A program made the position numbers and the translations under genes. A stretch of 64,000 nucleotides of DNA, taken from positions 62,001 to 126,000 of the forward strand of contig JAKAFU010000002.1 of assembly GCA_021825865.1 (NCBI GenBank), read 5' to 3'. Position 1 is the first letter of the stretch. Each line of letters opens with the position of its first letter. Below are positions 44,771 to 53,276 of the stretch, piece by piece. The notes beneath the pieces were generated by a model that worked only from the letters and a program-made list of their open reading frames with translations, did not search any database and was not told where the DNA came from. The DNA is from a bacterium (lineage in GTDB: Bacteria; SZUA-79; Acidulodesulfobacterales; Acidulodesulfobacteraceae).

Positions 44771-47332
44771 TTGCGAAAAAATAAGCGACTTGCCTTTTAT
44801 GTTGATTATGAACGTTTTAAGTCAAAAGAAGCCCCGCCGATATTATTTTTTATAGCATATCTGAGGAATATAGGATTTTCCGTAGACTTTTTTATAAGCG
44901 AAGATGATTTATTTAAATCGCTTAAAAAAGCTGAAAAGACCGGCAATGTTAATGTTCATGATATAAAAAACAGACAAAATACAGATAATAAAAATTATTT
45001 ACGGAAATACGATGCGTGTCTGTTGTCTCTGATGAGTGCCGACAGTTTGAGAAATATACTTCAAACGGCTATTAAAATTAAAAATATAGACCCTTTCATC
45101 GTTAATATACTTGGAGGAACCGGTGTTTACGGCTATATTAAAGAACTTATTAATGCCGAGGGGATAGATATTGTTATAGAAGGGGACGCCGAAAAAACAC
45201 TTCCCGCTATCTTAGATTCAATAAAAACATATGAGCAATATGATAAACAGAGTAAATCACAAATAAATTCAGAAGTCTTTAAATCAGAAGTCTTTAAGAA
45301 ATTTCCTGAGAATACAAAATCCAATATTAAAAAAGACGAAGCTTATTTTTGCACAGAGAAGCACATGGAACTTTTATTTAAAAATAGGGGCAGCTTTTCT
45401 TCGCCTGTGGTGCAGATACCGGATGAAATTTTTTTTGAAAGAACCGTATCCGTATCCGCAGTCAATTCATTAAATTACGGCAGCTGCAATTCCAGCTATA
45501 TTGAAGCGGAGATAAAGGATTCGGTCTGCAAGGATGACGGTAATTCATTCAGTTTTAAATGCAGCGTACCTGTATCGGATGCTGCCGTGAAGCTTAATGA
45601 CGGCACTATACGGTATTTTGAAAGAATAAACCGCGGCGGCAGCGCTTTTCTGAAATTTTATAATCAGTATAAAGATTTAATATCCGAGGCTGAATTTGAA
45701 AATTTAATGATGCCGCATCCGACTGAAGAAGAAATAAATGAGCAATATACTTCATATCCGTGGGATATCTATGATTATTATAAATTTGAGTCAATCGGAA
45801 TTTATGCGCAGAGAGGCTGCAGCTGGGGAAGGTGTTCATATTGCAGTATAGTAAATTATAATTACAGGAAATTGAATGTACAATTTATATTGCAGGTATT
45901 AAACGAAGCAAAAAATCACAATGTTTTCGGCGTAAGTTTTGATGATGACCTTTTTGTGCAAAATAAAAAATGGATTAATTACCTTCTTGATTCAATTATT
46001 TTACATAATATAGACAAAAGGTTCAGCTTTACCGCTATGGTAAAAGTTGAGCACGTTCACGATATAGCCCTTCTTAATAAGCTTAAAAAAGCTAATTTTT
46101 CAAAAATACAAATAGGGGTTGAAAGCTTTTTGCCGGAAAAAGTAAGTTTTTTTAGAAAAACAAAAGCAGGAAAAGAGGCGATTTATATAAAAAAAGCAAA
46201 AGAGATTATAGCATACAGTGCTTCAATAGGTTTAATACCATCTTCTTTTATAATTCTAACAACGCCGGAAAAAAAATTTGGATTATTTGATATAATTAAT
46301 GAAATTGGCGAAATTATAGATATATTGATAAATGTTTACGGAAAGTATAAGATTATGCCTATTTTTGGGTATAACGACTTTATTACGGCTTACCCCAATG
46401 CTCCGCTGTTAAAAGAACATATATATTCAAACTTCACGGTAGCGATTTCAGGCTATATTTCTAAAAAAAATATAGATACGGATATTAATGACACAGATAC
46501 CGTCAGCGAAGGCAGTATAAATATTGAAAATATTAGAAATGACAATGCGGCTAATGACAATTTAGACAAACAAGCCTCAGCCGTGAAAAACCAGTGCGGT
46601 AAAAATGAAATAAATCTGCTGAATTTAAAAACTATCAAAATTCCTTATATGTATAAATTTTATAATTTTCGCGTGACGCATTTTATAGATGCGCTTTTTA
46701 GAAGTTATAGCGAAAAAAATGCAGACGCTGATATTTCTTGCAGAATAAGTGACGATACAGATTCATCTCATATCACATCCGGAGGCGTTCTTGCCGATTC
46801 AAATTCAAATATTTCCGATAATATTATTAATAATAATCAGAATAAAAAAGATAATAACAATAAAAAAGCAGATAAACTAAAGAAAAAACCGGAGGAATAC
46901 ATTAGACAGGAACAGGAATCTGAAGAAAATATAATGTTTTTGCACACAGAGAAAATTTTAAATTCTTTAGATAATACATTTGATATGTACGGAACGCCGT
47001 TGTTTGTGCTTTATGAAATATTAGACGAGTTAGAATCAAATATAAAAGAAAATATATACAGCGAAGATTTAATTAAAAAAATATTTAAAGAATATTTTAA
47101 TTATAATAATGATAATAGTTTAAGCAATTATATGCTAAACTTTAAAAAATTAATCGCAGCAAATAAAATTGAACCGGATAAAGCGCTTAATGTTTTCAAA
47201 TATTTTTTTAAAGGCGTAGATTATATCAAAGAAAACCAGGAAAAACAGAAAGACAGAGGAAAAGAAATTATAAAAATTCTTGACGGAAGACTTGAATATA
47301 TTAAAAAGCAGTATGCTCTCAACAATCAGTAA
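44771..47332 (+). CDS. Large B12-binding-type radical SAM protein
   Basis: An 853-residue protein starting at a TTG. Residues about 20-150 resemble a cobalamin-binding-type Rossmann domain (ILGGTGVYGYIKELI, VIEGDAEKTLPAILD) but without an evident DxHxxG cobalamin histidine. The radical SAM core follows with RGCSWGRCSYCS, in which Cys350, Cys355 and Cys358 form a CX4CX2C motif instead of CX3CX2C. GVSFDDDLFV and IQIGVESFLPEKVSFFRK are typical radical SAM blocks. The C-terminal third is rich in Asn, Lys and Asp, with a segment of about 80 low-complexity residues near 675-715. Substrate unknown; the neighbours do not suggest one. Confidence 0.78.
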   Translation: MRKNKRLAFYVDYERFKSKEAPPILFFIAYLRNIGFSVDFFISEDDLFKSLKKAEKTGNVNVHDIKNRQNTDNKNYLRKYDACLLSLMSADSLRNILQTAIKIKNIDPFIVNILGGTGVYGYIKELINAEGIDIVIEGDAEKTLPAILDSIKTYEQYDKQSKSQINSEVFKSEVFKKFPENTKSNIKKDEAYFCTEKHMELLFKNRGSFSSPVVQIPDEIFFERTVSVSAVNSLNYGSCNSSYIEAEIKDSVCKDDGNSFSFKCSVPVSDAAVKLNDGTIRYFERINRGGSAFLKFYNQYKDLISEAEFENLMMPHPTEEEINEQYTSYPWDIYDYYKFESIGIYAQRGCSWGRCSYCSIVNYNYRKLNVQFILQVLNEAKNHNVFGVSFDDDLFVQNKKWINYLLDSIILHNIDKRFSFTAMVKVEHVHDIALLNKLKKANFSKIQIGVESFLPEKVSFFRKTKAGKEAIYIKKAKEIIAYSASIGLIPSSFIILTTPEKKFGLFDIINEIGEIIDILINVYGKYKIMPIFGYNDFITAYPNAPLLKEHIYSNFTVAISGYISKKNIDTDINDTDTVSEGSINIENIRNDNAANDNLDKQASAVKNQCGKNEINLLNLKTIKIPYMYKFYNFRVTHFIDALFRSYSEKNADADISCRISDDTDSSHITSGGVLADSNSNISDNIINNNQNKKDNNNKKADKLKKKPEEYIRQEQESEENIMFLHTEKILNSLDNTFDMYGTPLFVLYEILDELESNIKENIYSEDLIKKIFKEYFNYNNDNSLSNYMLNFKKLIAANKIEPDKALNVFKYFFKGVDYIKENQEKQKDRGKEIIKILDGRLEYIKKQYALNNQ

Positions 47333-47468
47333 GCAGCCTGTCATAAATGGCAAACTATGCAGCCATAAAATAAATATAAATATTAATAATTAATAAATAA
47401 AATTAATACAATTTAAACATAATCTTCATAATTTTGTAATATACGGATGATATACTTAAGTTAAGCAG

Positions 47469-47500
47469 TTTTATCTTATTATAGTTATAATAAGATAAAA
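47469..47500. repeat. Perfect 14-base hairpin before comM
   Basis: TTTTATCTTATTAT (47469-47482) and ATAATAAGATAAAA (47487-47500) are exact inverse copies around a 4-base loop. A-tracts and T-tracts on both sides make it able to act as a weak terminator on either strand. It separates the radical SAM gene from comM. Confidence 0.5.
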
Positions 47501-47561
47501 ATTAATACAATCGGTAATTTTTGAACTTTACCGAGATATATTTAACTTAAATATTCTAATT

Positions 47562-49265
47562 ATGATTACAAAATTATACAGCGCTACATTTTTTGGAATA
47601 GATGCGATTATTGTGGATGTCGAGGTATTTATTACAACCGGAATACCGGGGGTAATGATTGTCGGTTTACCTGATGCATCAACTAAAGAATCTAAAGATA
47701 GGGTTAAGGCGGCAATAAAAAATTCAGGTTTTGAATATCCTGCAAGAAAAATAACGATAAACCTTGCCCCTGCCGATATTAGAAAATCAGGACCTATTTT
47801 TGACCTTCCGTTAGCGTTAGGGCTATTGATATCGGCAAGATTGCTGACCCCCGTGATTAATCTGGAAGATTACATAATAGCCGGAGAACTTTCTCTTAAC
47901 GGAAACATTAATAAAATTGATGGAGTAATAGCTTTAAGCATGTTAGCAAAAAAATTAAATAAAAAAATTATTGTTCCGTATGAAAATTTAAACGAAACAA
48001 AATATTTAGGTGTAGAATACTATTGTTTTAATACGTTAAGCGAGGTTTGCGATTTTATAACCGGTGCAGATAAAAGGGATAACCTATCCGTCGGCGATAA
48101 TAGCAGCAGCGATGAATCGTTAAAGTTAATCAGCAAACTTCAAACATCCGCCGAAGCAATAAACGGACATGATTTATTTTACGATAAAAACGGCGGCAGC
48201 ACTAACGCCGAATGTGATTGCGGGTGCAGACCGCCTGATGATTGCGGCGCGGCAGTCATTAATAGCCTTAATGGTAATAAGACAGCCGATAAAAATAATT
48301 ACTACCCCGATTTTTCTAACATAAAAGGTCACACGACTGTTAAAAGAGCAATGGAGATAGCCGTTGCCGGGCATCATAACATTCTTATAATAGGACCTCC
48401 TGGCAGCGGCAAAACGATGATTGCTCAAGGCGCAGCAGGAATATTACCGCCGCTGTCCCTTGAAGAAGCCATAGAACTGACTAATATTTACAGTTTTTCC
48501 CACAAAAAAATTAATATAGATAACGGTTTGATAACCTCAAGACCTTTTATGCCCGTTCATTATTCCGTTACAATACCGGCATTAATAGGCGGCGGAGCGA
48601 ACCCTATACCTGGAGATGTCAGTCTTGCTCATAACGGTGTGTTATTTATAGATGAGTTTTCGGAAATGAATAAAAAAACATTGGATAGTTTGAGGCAGCC
48701 GATGGAAGATAAGATAATACATATATCGAGGAATAGATTTTCAGTGTCTTTTCCATGTGATTTCATGCTTATCGCAGCAATGAATCCGTGCCCCTGCGGT
48801 TATTTAGGAGACCATACGCATGAGTGCAGATGTTCATCCGCCGATATTTATAAATTTTACAACAAATTGTCGGGACCTATAATAGACAGATTTGATATTT
48901 TTGCAGAAGTATATTCCGAAAGTTTAAATATTATTTCAAATAATATATCCGAAGAAAGCTCCGAAGAGGTTAGGGACAGAATTAATAAAGCGGTTCAATT
49001 GCAGAATAGAAGATTTGAAAATATGAATAAAAAATTTAATGCTTCAATAACAAGCTCAGAAATAGATAAATTTATAAATATATCGGATGAAACTCTTAGT
49101 TTTTATAAGTCTGCCGCTGAAAGTTTGAAATTATCTTCAAGAGGATATTTCAGAATTTTAAAAGTAGCCAGAACTATTGCCGATATTGACGACAAAGAAA
49201 ACGTTGATGAGCCGTCAATACTTGAAGCGCTAAATTATAGAAATACAAAATTTTTAGGTGTATAA
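47562..49265 (+). CDS. comM: ComM/YifB Mg-chelatase-like AAA ATPase with Cys-rich insertion
   Basis: ComM is a hexameric helicase-like ATPase that helps branch migration during natural transformation. The N-terminal Lon-substrate-like domain (SATFFGIDAIIVDVE, VGLPDASTKESKDRVKAAI) is followed by an AAA domain with Walker A GPPGSGKT at about 278-285 and the Walker B-like NGVLFIDEFSEM. The C-terminal YifB domain has IDRFDIFAEV. A Ser/Asn/Asp-rich insertion at about 169-247 lies between domains and contains a CDCGC...C cluster (Cys218, 220, 222, 228) that could bind metal. At 567 residues it is about 60 longer than usual. Confidence 0.92.
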   Translation: MITKLYSATFFGIDAIIVDVEVFITTGIPGVMIVGLPDASTKESKDRVKAAIKNSGFEYPARKITINLAPADIRKSGPIFDLPLALGLLISARLLTPVINLEDYIIAGELSLNGNINKIDGVIALSMLAKKLNKKIIVPYENLNETKYLGVEYYCFNTLSEVCDFITGADKRDNLSVGDNSSSDESLKLISKLQTSAEAINGHDLFYDKNGGSTNAECDCGCRPPDDCGAAVINSLNGNKTADKNNYYPDFSNIKGHTTVKRAMEIAVAGHHNILIIGPPGSGKTMIAQGAAGILPPLSLEEAIELTNIYSFSHKKINIDNGLITSRPFMPVHYSVTIPALIGGGANPIPGDVSLAHNGVLFIDEFSEMNKKTLDSLRQPMEDKIIHISRNRFSVSFPCDFMLIAAMNPCPCGYLGDHTHECRCSSADIYKFYNKLSGPIIDRFDIFAEVYSESLNIISNNISEESSEEVRDRINKAVQLQNRRFENMNKKFNASITSSEIDKFINISDETLSFYKSAAESLKLSSRGYFRILKVARTIADIDDKENVDEPSILEALNYRNTKFLGV

Positions 49266-49357
49266 TATCGATATTATGCAGATAAATAATAAGAAGTTTC
49301 AATTAATTTATTGTCTTTGCAATATAAAAAAATAATAAAGGCAAATAACCGCTAACT

Positions 49358-49579
49358 ATGTTTAATGTAACTACAATAATAATTGAATCGAGCATATATA
49401 TTTTTGTCAGTATAATAATAGGCATTATTTTGCGGGGAGAAGATTTTAAAAAATTTAAAAGACTTATTTTATTAGCTTATTTAATTATTGGCATAGCCGT
49501 CTATTCTGTTTTATATTTCGTAATACTGTCTGCCGCCGCAATAATATTCGCTTTATATATTTTTAAAATTTTAGAATAA
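49358..49579 (+). CDS. Small hydrophobic membrane protein, unknown
   Basis: A 73-residue protein with two predicted membrane helices: one at about 8-26 (an Ile-rich stretch), then a short basic loop EDFKKFKRL, and a second at about 38-70. I do not recognise a family. The start ATG is preceded by no clear ribosome binding site. It is followed by convergent pilus genes. The length and topology resemble a small inner-membrane accessory, and it may simply be orphaned. Confidence 0.55.
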   Translation: MFNVTTIIIESSIYIFVSIIIGIILRGEDFKKFKRLILLAYLIIGIAVYSVLYFVILSAAAIIFALYIFKILE

Positions 49580-49644
49580 CGACTGCGGGGCATAAGACCT
49601 TTATGTTATCCTTTATTTCTTAACTTAGGCTAGTATAATGTTAA

Positions 49645-50460
49645 TTAATATATGTATATTTTTTTAATTTTAGCATCCTTAGCTACGGTAATGGAGTTTT
49701 TTCCTATTTTTAGAACCTGATAGCCGTAAAGACGGCAGCCTGATTGAATGATAAAATCAGATTTGCCGATAGATATATCCGCAGATTTATTTGACACGCC
49801 GATTAATCTTATTGCGTTGTTATCGCTGTTATGTTTGTTATTCCTGTTAAAATATTTAGAAAGCTCATTTGTCTTCTGTTCTAAAGGATTTACATGCTGC
49901 CGAAGCGGCAGACCGAATATGCCTGCGTCAAAATTATTCGGCATTGTGTGAATATTTGACGCTGAGGCGGTATTTTTGCCTTCTTTTATAAGCGCGAGCT
50001 CATGTTGTAATTTTTCAATTTCTATTTTTTTATTAAGCCTATATATAACGGAAGAATAGCTCCCAGTCTTAATTGTCGTATTATTTGCATATTTTGTTTT
50101 TTTTATTTTAGAATTTACTTTTACTTTTACTTTTTTTAGTTTAGCAGTTTTTGTTGTCGTAAGTTTATTGAAAGCAGGGGATTTTCTTAAAGTTGCCGGC
50201 AGCAGCAGCGGTTTTGCTTTATAAATAGGTTTAAGCGCAAAACTTGACTTTTTTAGATGAAAGTTAAGGGCGGAATGAGGCAATACAATATGGTGTTCCC
50301 CGTTAATGTCGGCTATATATACATAAATAATCAAACCTGATATCGCCATTAATATGAGACCTTGCAGAGCATATTTTTTGCCGGATTTATTTTTAGCATG
50401 TTGCGAACTGTCATTTTCTTCAGTATTTTTTTCAGTTGTTACTTTTTTAAACCACTTCAT
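49645..50460 (-). CDS. PilP-like type IVb pilus assembly protein
   Basis: A 271-residue single-pass protein. A membrane helix lies at about 32-50, after a charged cytoplasmic start, and the periplasmic part is Lys/Thr-rich with a coiled-coil-like RLNKKIEIEKLQHELALIKE. The C-terminus (about 215-271) has the beta-strand pattern IRLIGVSNKSADISIG...GYQVLKIGKNSITVA, which is the HR-like domain shape of PilP (R64) and GspC. It sits last in the minus-strand pilus cluster. The family call is by domain pattern and context rather than a specific motif. Confidence 0.65.
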   Translation of the reverse strand: MKWFKKVTTEKNTEENDSSQHAKNKSGKKYALQGLILMAISGLIIYVYIADINGEHHIVLPHSALNFHLKKSSFALKPIYKAKPLLLPATLRKSPAFNKLTTTKTAKLKKVKVKVNSKIKKTKYANNTTIKTGSYSSVIYRLNKKIEIEKLQHELALIKEGKNTASASNIHTMPNNFDAGIFGLPLRQHVNPLEQKTNELSKYFNRNNKHNSDNNAIRLIGVSNKSADISIGKSDFIIQSGCRLYGYQVLKIGKNSITVAKDAKIKKIYIY

Positions 50461-50493
50461 AATAAATTACCCTCCTATTTAATTTAATGCAGC

Positions 50494-50880
50494 TTAATAT
50501 AATAATTTTATACTGCTATTTGAAACACTCTGAATAAGGACGTATTTCGGCAAATATTTTATGAGCCGGTAGCCGGCGGTTAAAATCACAATGTTATTTT
50601 TCAGGAATTTATATTTAATCCCCTGTTTTTTTAAAAAATTCAAAAGATGGAATATAATACTTTTTTTTGCGGTATCAAAGTTAATGCTATTTTGTCCGTT
50701 TCTCCTCAGCAGATTTTTCTTTATTGATAAAATTTTTTTTCTTGCAGCGGTAATTTTAATTTTTAGCATTTTAACATTTTGTTTTGTCTGTATATATGTT
50801 TTATAAACGGGCAAAAGTTTTAAAAATATTATAAATAAAATAGCAGCGATGAGCATGCCGTTTACAAATTTATAGGCCAT
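50494..50880 (-). CDS. Small pilus inner-membrane protein (GspM/PilO-like)
   Basis: A 128-residue protein with one N-terminal membrane helix (about 7-25), a coiled-coil-like basic segment IKITAARKKILSIKKNLL, and a compact C-terminal alpha/beta piece. This layout (TM, coiled coil, ferredoxin-like) is that of PilO/GspM assembly-platform proteins, shortened. No diagnostic motif is visible, so the assignment rests on topology and its place between the 349-residue GspL-like gene and PilP-like gene. Confidence 0.5.
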   Translation of the reverse strand: MAYKFVNGMLIAAILFIIFLKLLPVYKTYIQTKQNVKMLKIKITAARKKILSIKKNLLRRNGQNSINFDTAKKSIIFHLLNFLKKQGIKYKFLKNNIVILTAGYRLIKYLPKYVLIQSVSNSSIKLLY

Positions 50881-50961
50881 AATATTTTCCTCAATATTTT
50901 TTTGGAATTAAATATTAATAATTATATTTTTGCAGCGTAAATATTCTTTTCTTATCAAGAA

Positions 50962-52011
50962 TTATATTTTTTCTCTGCCAATCAGCCACTTAGATGAAGC
51001 TGCAAATATTATCTTATTTTGTTGTATTTTATATGTAAAATTAATTGGTGCGGCATATTTCTTCTCATAATTTCTTTTAAAATCAGATAAAATATTTTGA
51101 AAATTTAGCGGATTATTTTCAATATAAAAATTAAAATTAACATTATAACCATAGTTAATTTCAGAAATATTTAAGTTCAAAATATGGCAATCCAATGGTT
51201 TTATGATGTATAAACGCTTAATTTTTTTATAAAGATTAATCCGTTTCAGTAATTTTAAGTACAAAATTCTATTATTTTCTAAAGAAATTGTTTGCAATTT
51301 TGATAAAGTCTGATGTTTTCTATAATCAACTATTTTTAAATTATTAGCCATATAATTAAGATAAATAAATAATAAAACCAAACTTATAAATATTGCGGCG
51401 AATATTTTTGTTAACAGAAAATCAAATTTAAATTTTTCTTTGTTAAATTTTTTTCTTGAAATTATGTAATCTTGATTTTCGCAGGAAAGAAGAGCAAACA
51501 GATCTACTTTTTTAAATGTTTTAAATAAATCTTTAAATTTTTCCGTATTTGAATATAGATGTGTTCTGCCTTCGGTCAGCATCTGATTTATAAAAGGAAG
51601 TGTTAAATTTTTGTCAACATCCAGTACATTTTTTCCGTCGAATATTCTTATTTTATTTTCATAATTTTCAATTAAAACCGATTCTGCATTTATGTTAAGA
51701 TTTTTGTTTATAATATAAGAATATAATGTTACATTTTTCTGGCAATATGCGGAGATATCGGGAACTTCATATATGTAATAACGATTGCCTCTGTTGAGAT
51801 ATAAAATCTGTATGCCTGAAGATTTTATATATTTTTTCAGCAAAGATTTATTATTAAAATCAAATATCTTAGGTTCTATGTCTTTTGAAATTAAAAACAA
51901 TTCCCCGTCTTCTTGTTCCGGCAATCCTTTAGTAAATCCGGAAGCCATTAATTTTTCGTCTAATATAATAGATTCATTTCTGTCTATATCGTATATTATT
52001 TTATATCGCAT
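50962..52011 (-). CDS. Pilus assembly platform protein (GspL/PilO-type)
   Basis: A 349-residue bitopic protein. The N-terminal 200 residues are a cytoplasmic domain, a helix lies at about 205-222 (FAAIFISLVLLFIYLN), and the C-terminal 120 residues are periplasmic. That topology is that of GspL and of the R64 PilO/PilM-N system, which couple the ATPase to the pseudopilus. The sequence has weak conservation and I see no actin-like nucleotide motif. It abuts the GspF gene exactly (its ATG follows the stop) and so is translationally coupled. Confidence 0.55.
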   Translation of the reverse strand: MRYKIIYDIDRNESIILDEKLMASGFTKGLPEQEDGELFLISKDIEPKIFDFNNKSLLKKYIKSSGIQILYLNRGNRYYIYEVPDISAYCQKNVTLYSYIINKNLNINAESVLIENYENKIRIFDGKNVLDVDKNLTLPFINQMLTEGRTHLYSNTEKFKDLFKTFKKVDLFALLSCENQDYIISRKKFNKEKFKFDFLLTKIFAAIFISLVLLFIYLNYMANNLKIVDYRKHQTLSKLQTISLENNRILYLKLLKRINLYKKIKRLYIIKPLDCHILNLNISEINYGYNVNFNFYIENNPLNFQNILSDFKRNYEKKYAAPINFTYKIQQNKIIFAASSKWLIGREKI

Positions 52012-53274
52012 TTATTTGACTCCGTTTGTTAAAGAACCTATTAAAGGCAGATACAAATTTAAAAAGAAAAATATTATGAATCCGGCTGCTAAAAATAAAA
52101 TTGTATAAGTTATAAAATTTGCAAAAAAATTAATTTTATCATCAGATAGTTGCTTATATCTGTCTTTTAATCCATCGAATGTATCATCTATTTTGCCGGT
52201 TTTCTCGCCTGCTGTTATATAAGCGGCTACAAGCGGATTAATATCCAATCTTTGCAGGCTGTGCGATAAAGATTGGCCAGATTCAAGTTCATGTATTAAC
52301 AGCTCTATATTTTTTTTCCAGTATAAATTTTTAGTATTTTCTTTAACGATGCAGAATGATTCGATTAAGGTAATCCCTCCTTTTGTAAGGACATACAGCT
52401 GATAAAATAAAATAGAAAGATAGCTTGAGTTTATAACTTCCGATAAAATGGGAAGCTTTGAGATAATTTCATAGGTTTTAGATTTCAAACCTTTATAATC
52501 TATAAAAAATAAAGTAAAAAACCCCAGCAATAATCCTGAAAATGCTAAAAATATAGCAGGGATATACGGTTTAATATTAACCATTAATGTTAAAATAAGA
52601 GGGGGCTGTATTTTCGCGTTTTCAATGAAGCTGTTGAATCTTGGTGCGACATAGTATATGAATATAAAAATTGCTATGAGCATTAATAAAATTAATAGCG
52701 AAGGATAAATTGCAGCATTAATTAATTTTTTTTTATACGAATATACACTTTTATAATAAATAGATACCTCTTTAAATCCTTTTTTAATATCGCCGTTTTT
52801 TTCTGCAGCACCTAAAATTGCAACAACTTCCTCCGGAAAGCCGAGCGCGGGGTCTTTGAAAATATCCGTAAGATTTTTACCGTGTTCAGTTTCTGATAAT
52901 AACTTAGAAATTAGAATGCTTATAGATTTATATTTATAATTCTTAAAAATTCTGTTTATATATTTATAAAAGTCTTCATAATTCGTCTTTTTTGTATTAT
53001 ACGAATAGACTTTGCGCATATTATTTAAAGAGGATAATAAACTGCTGAAGCCCGCATAAAACGAAAGTTCTTCAAATAAAGAACCCATGTCGTCGGTTTT
53101 TATTTTTTTTGCAAGCGGAACAGACATAAATATATATTTCAAGTCCGGAAATATATATTTTACGATGAGGCCGTCATTCAACAGTTTAGTTTTTGCCTGC
53201 ATCCATGAAGAGCTTTCTATGTACAGATAGCTTGTTTTTCCTTCTCTGTTTAAAACTATGCCGATATATTTCAT
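52012..53274 (-). CDS. GspF/PilC-type inner-membrane platform protein
   Basis: A 420-residue polytopic protein of the type II secretion/type IV pilus platform family, which anchors the ATPase at the inner membrane. Two GspF repeats are visible: the first around SFYAGFSSLLSSL and KNGDIKKGFKEVSIYYKSV, the second around LFYQLYVLTKGGITLIESF and AAYITAGEKTGKIDDTFDGLKDRY. Hydrophobic helices lie at about 190-212, 235-260 and 390-410. The usual EExAxTLPxG-like tags are missing, consistent with a type IVb PilR. It lies two bases after the ATPase gene in the transcription direction. Confidence 0.85.
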   Translation of the reverse strand: MKYIGIVLNREGKTSYLYIESSSWMQAKTKLLNDGLIVKYIFPDLKYIFMSVPLAKKIKTDDMGSLFEELSFYAGFSSLLSSLNNMRKVYSYNTKKTNYEDFYKYINRIFKNYKYKSISILISKLLSETEHGKNLTDIFKDPALGFPEEVVAILGAAEKNGDIKKGFKEVSIYYKSVYSYKKKLINAAIYPSLLILLMLIAIFIFIYYVAPRFNSFIENAKIQPPLILTLMVNIKPYIPAIFLAFSGLLLGFFTLFFIDYKGLKSKTYEIISKLPILSEVINSSYLSILFYQLYVLTKGGITLIESFCIVKENTKNLYWKKNIELLIHELESGQSLSHSLQRLDINPLVAAYITAGEKTGKIDDTFDGLKDRYKQLSDDKINFFANFITYTILFLAAGFIIFFFLNLYLPLIGSLTNGVK

Positions 53275-53276
53275 AT

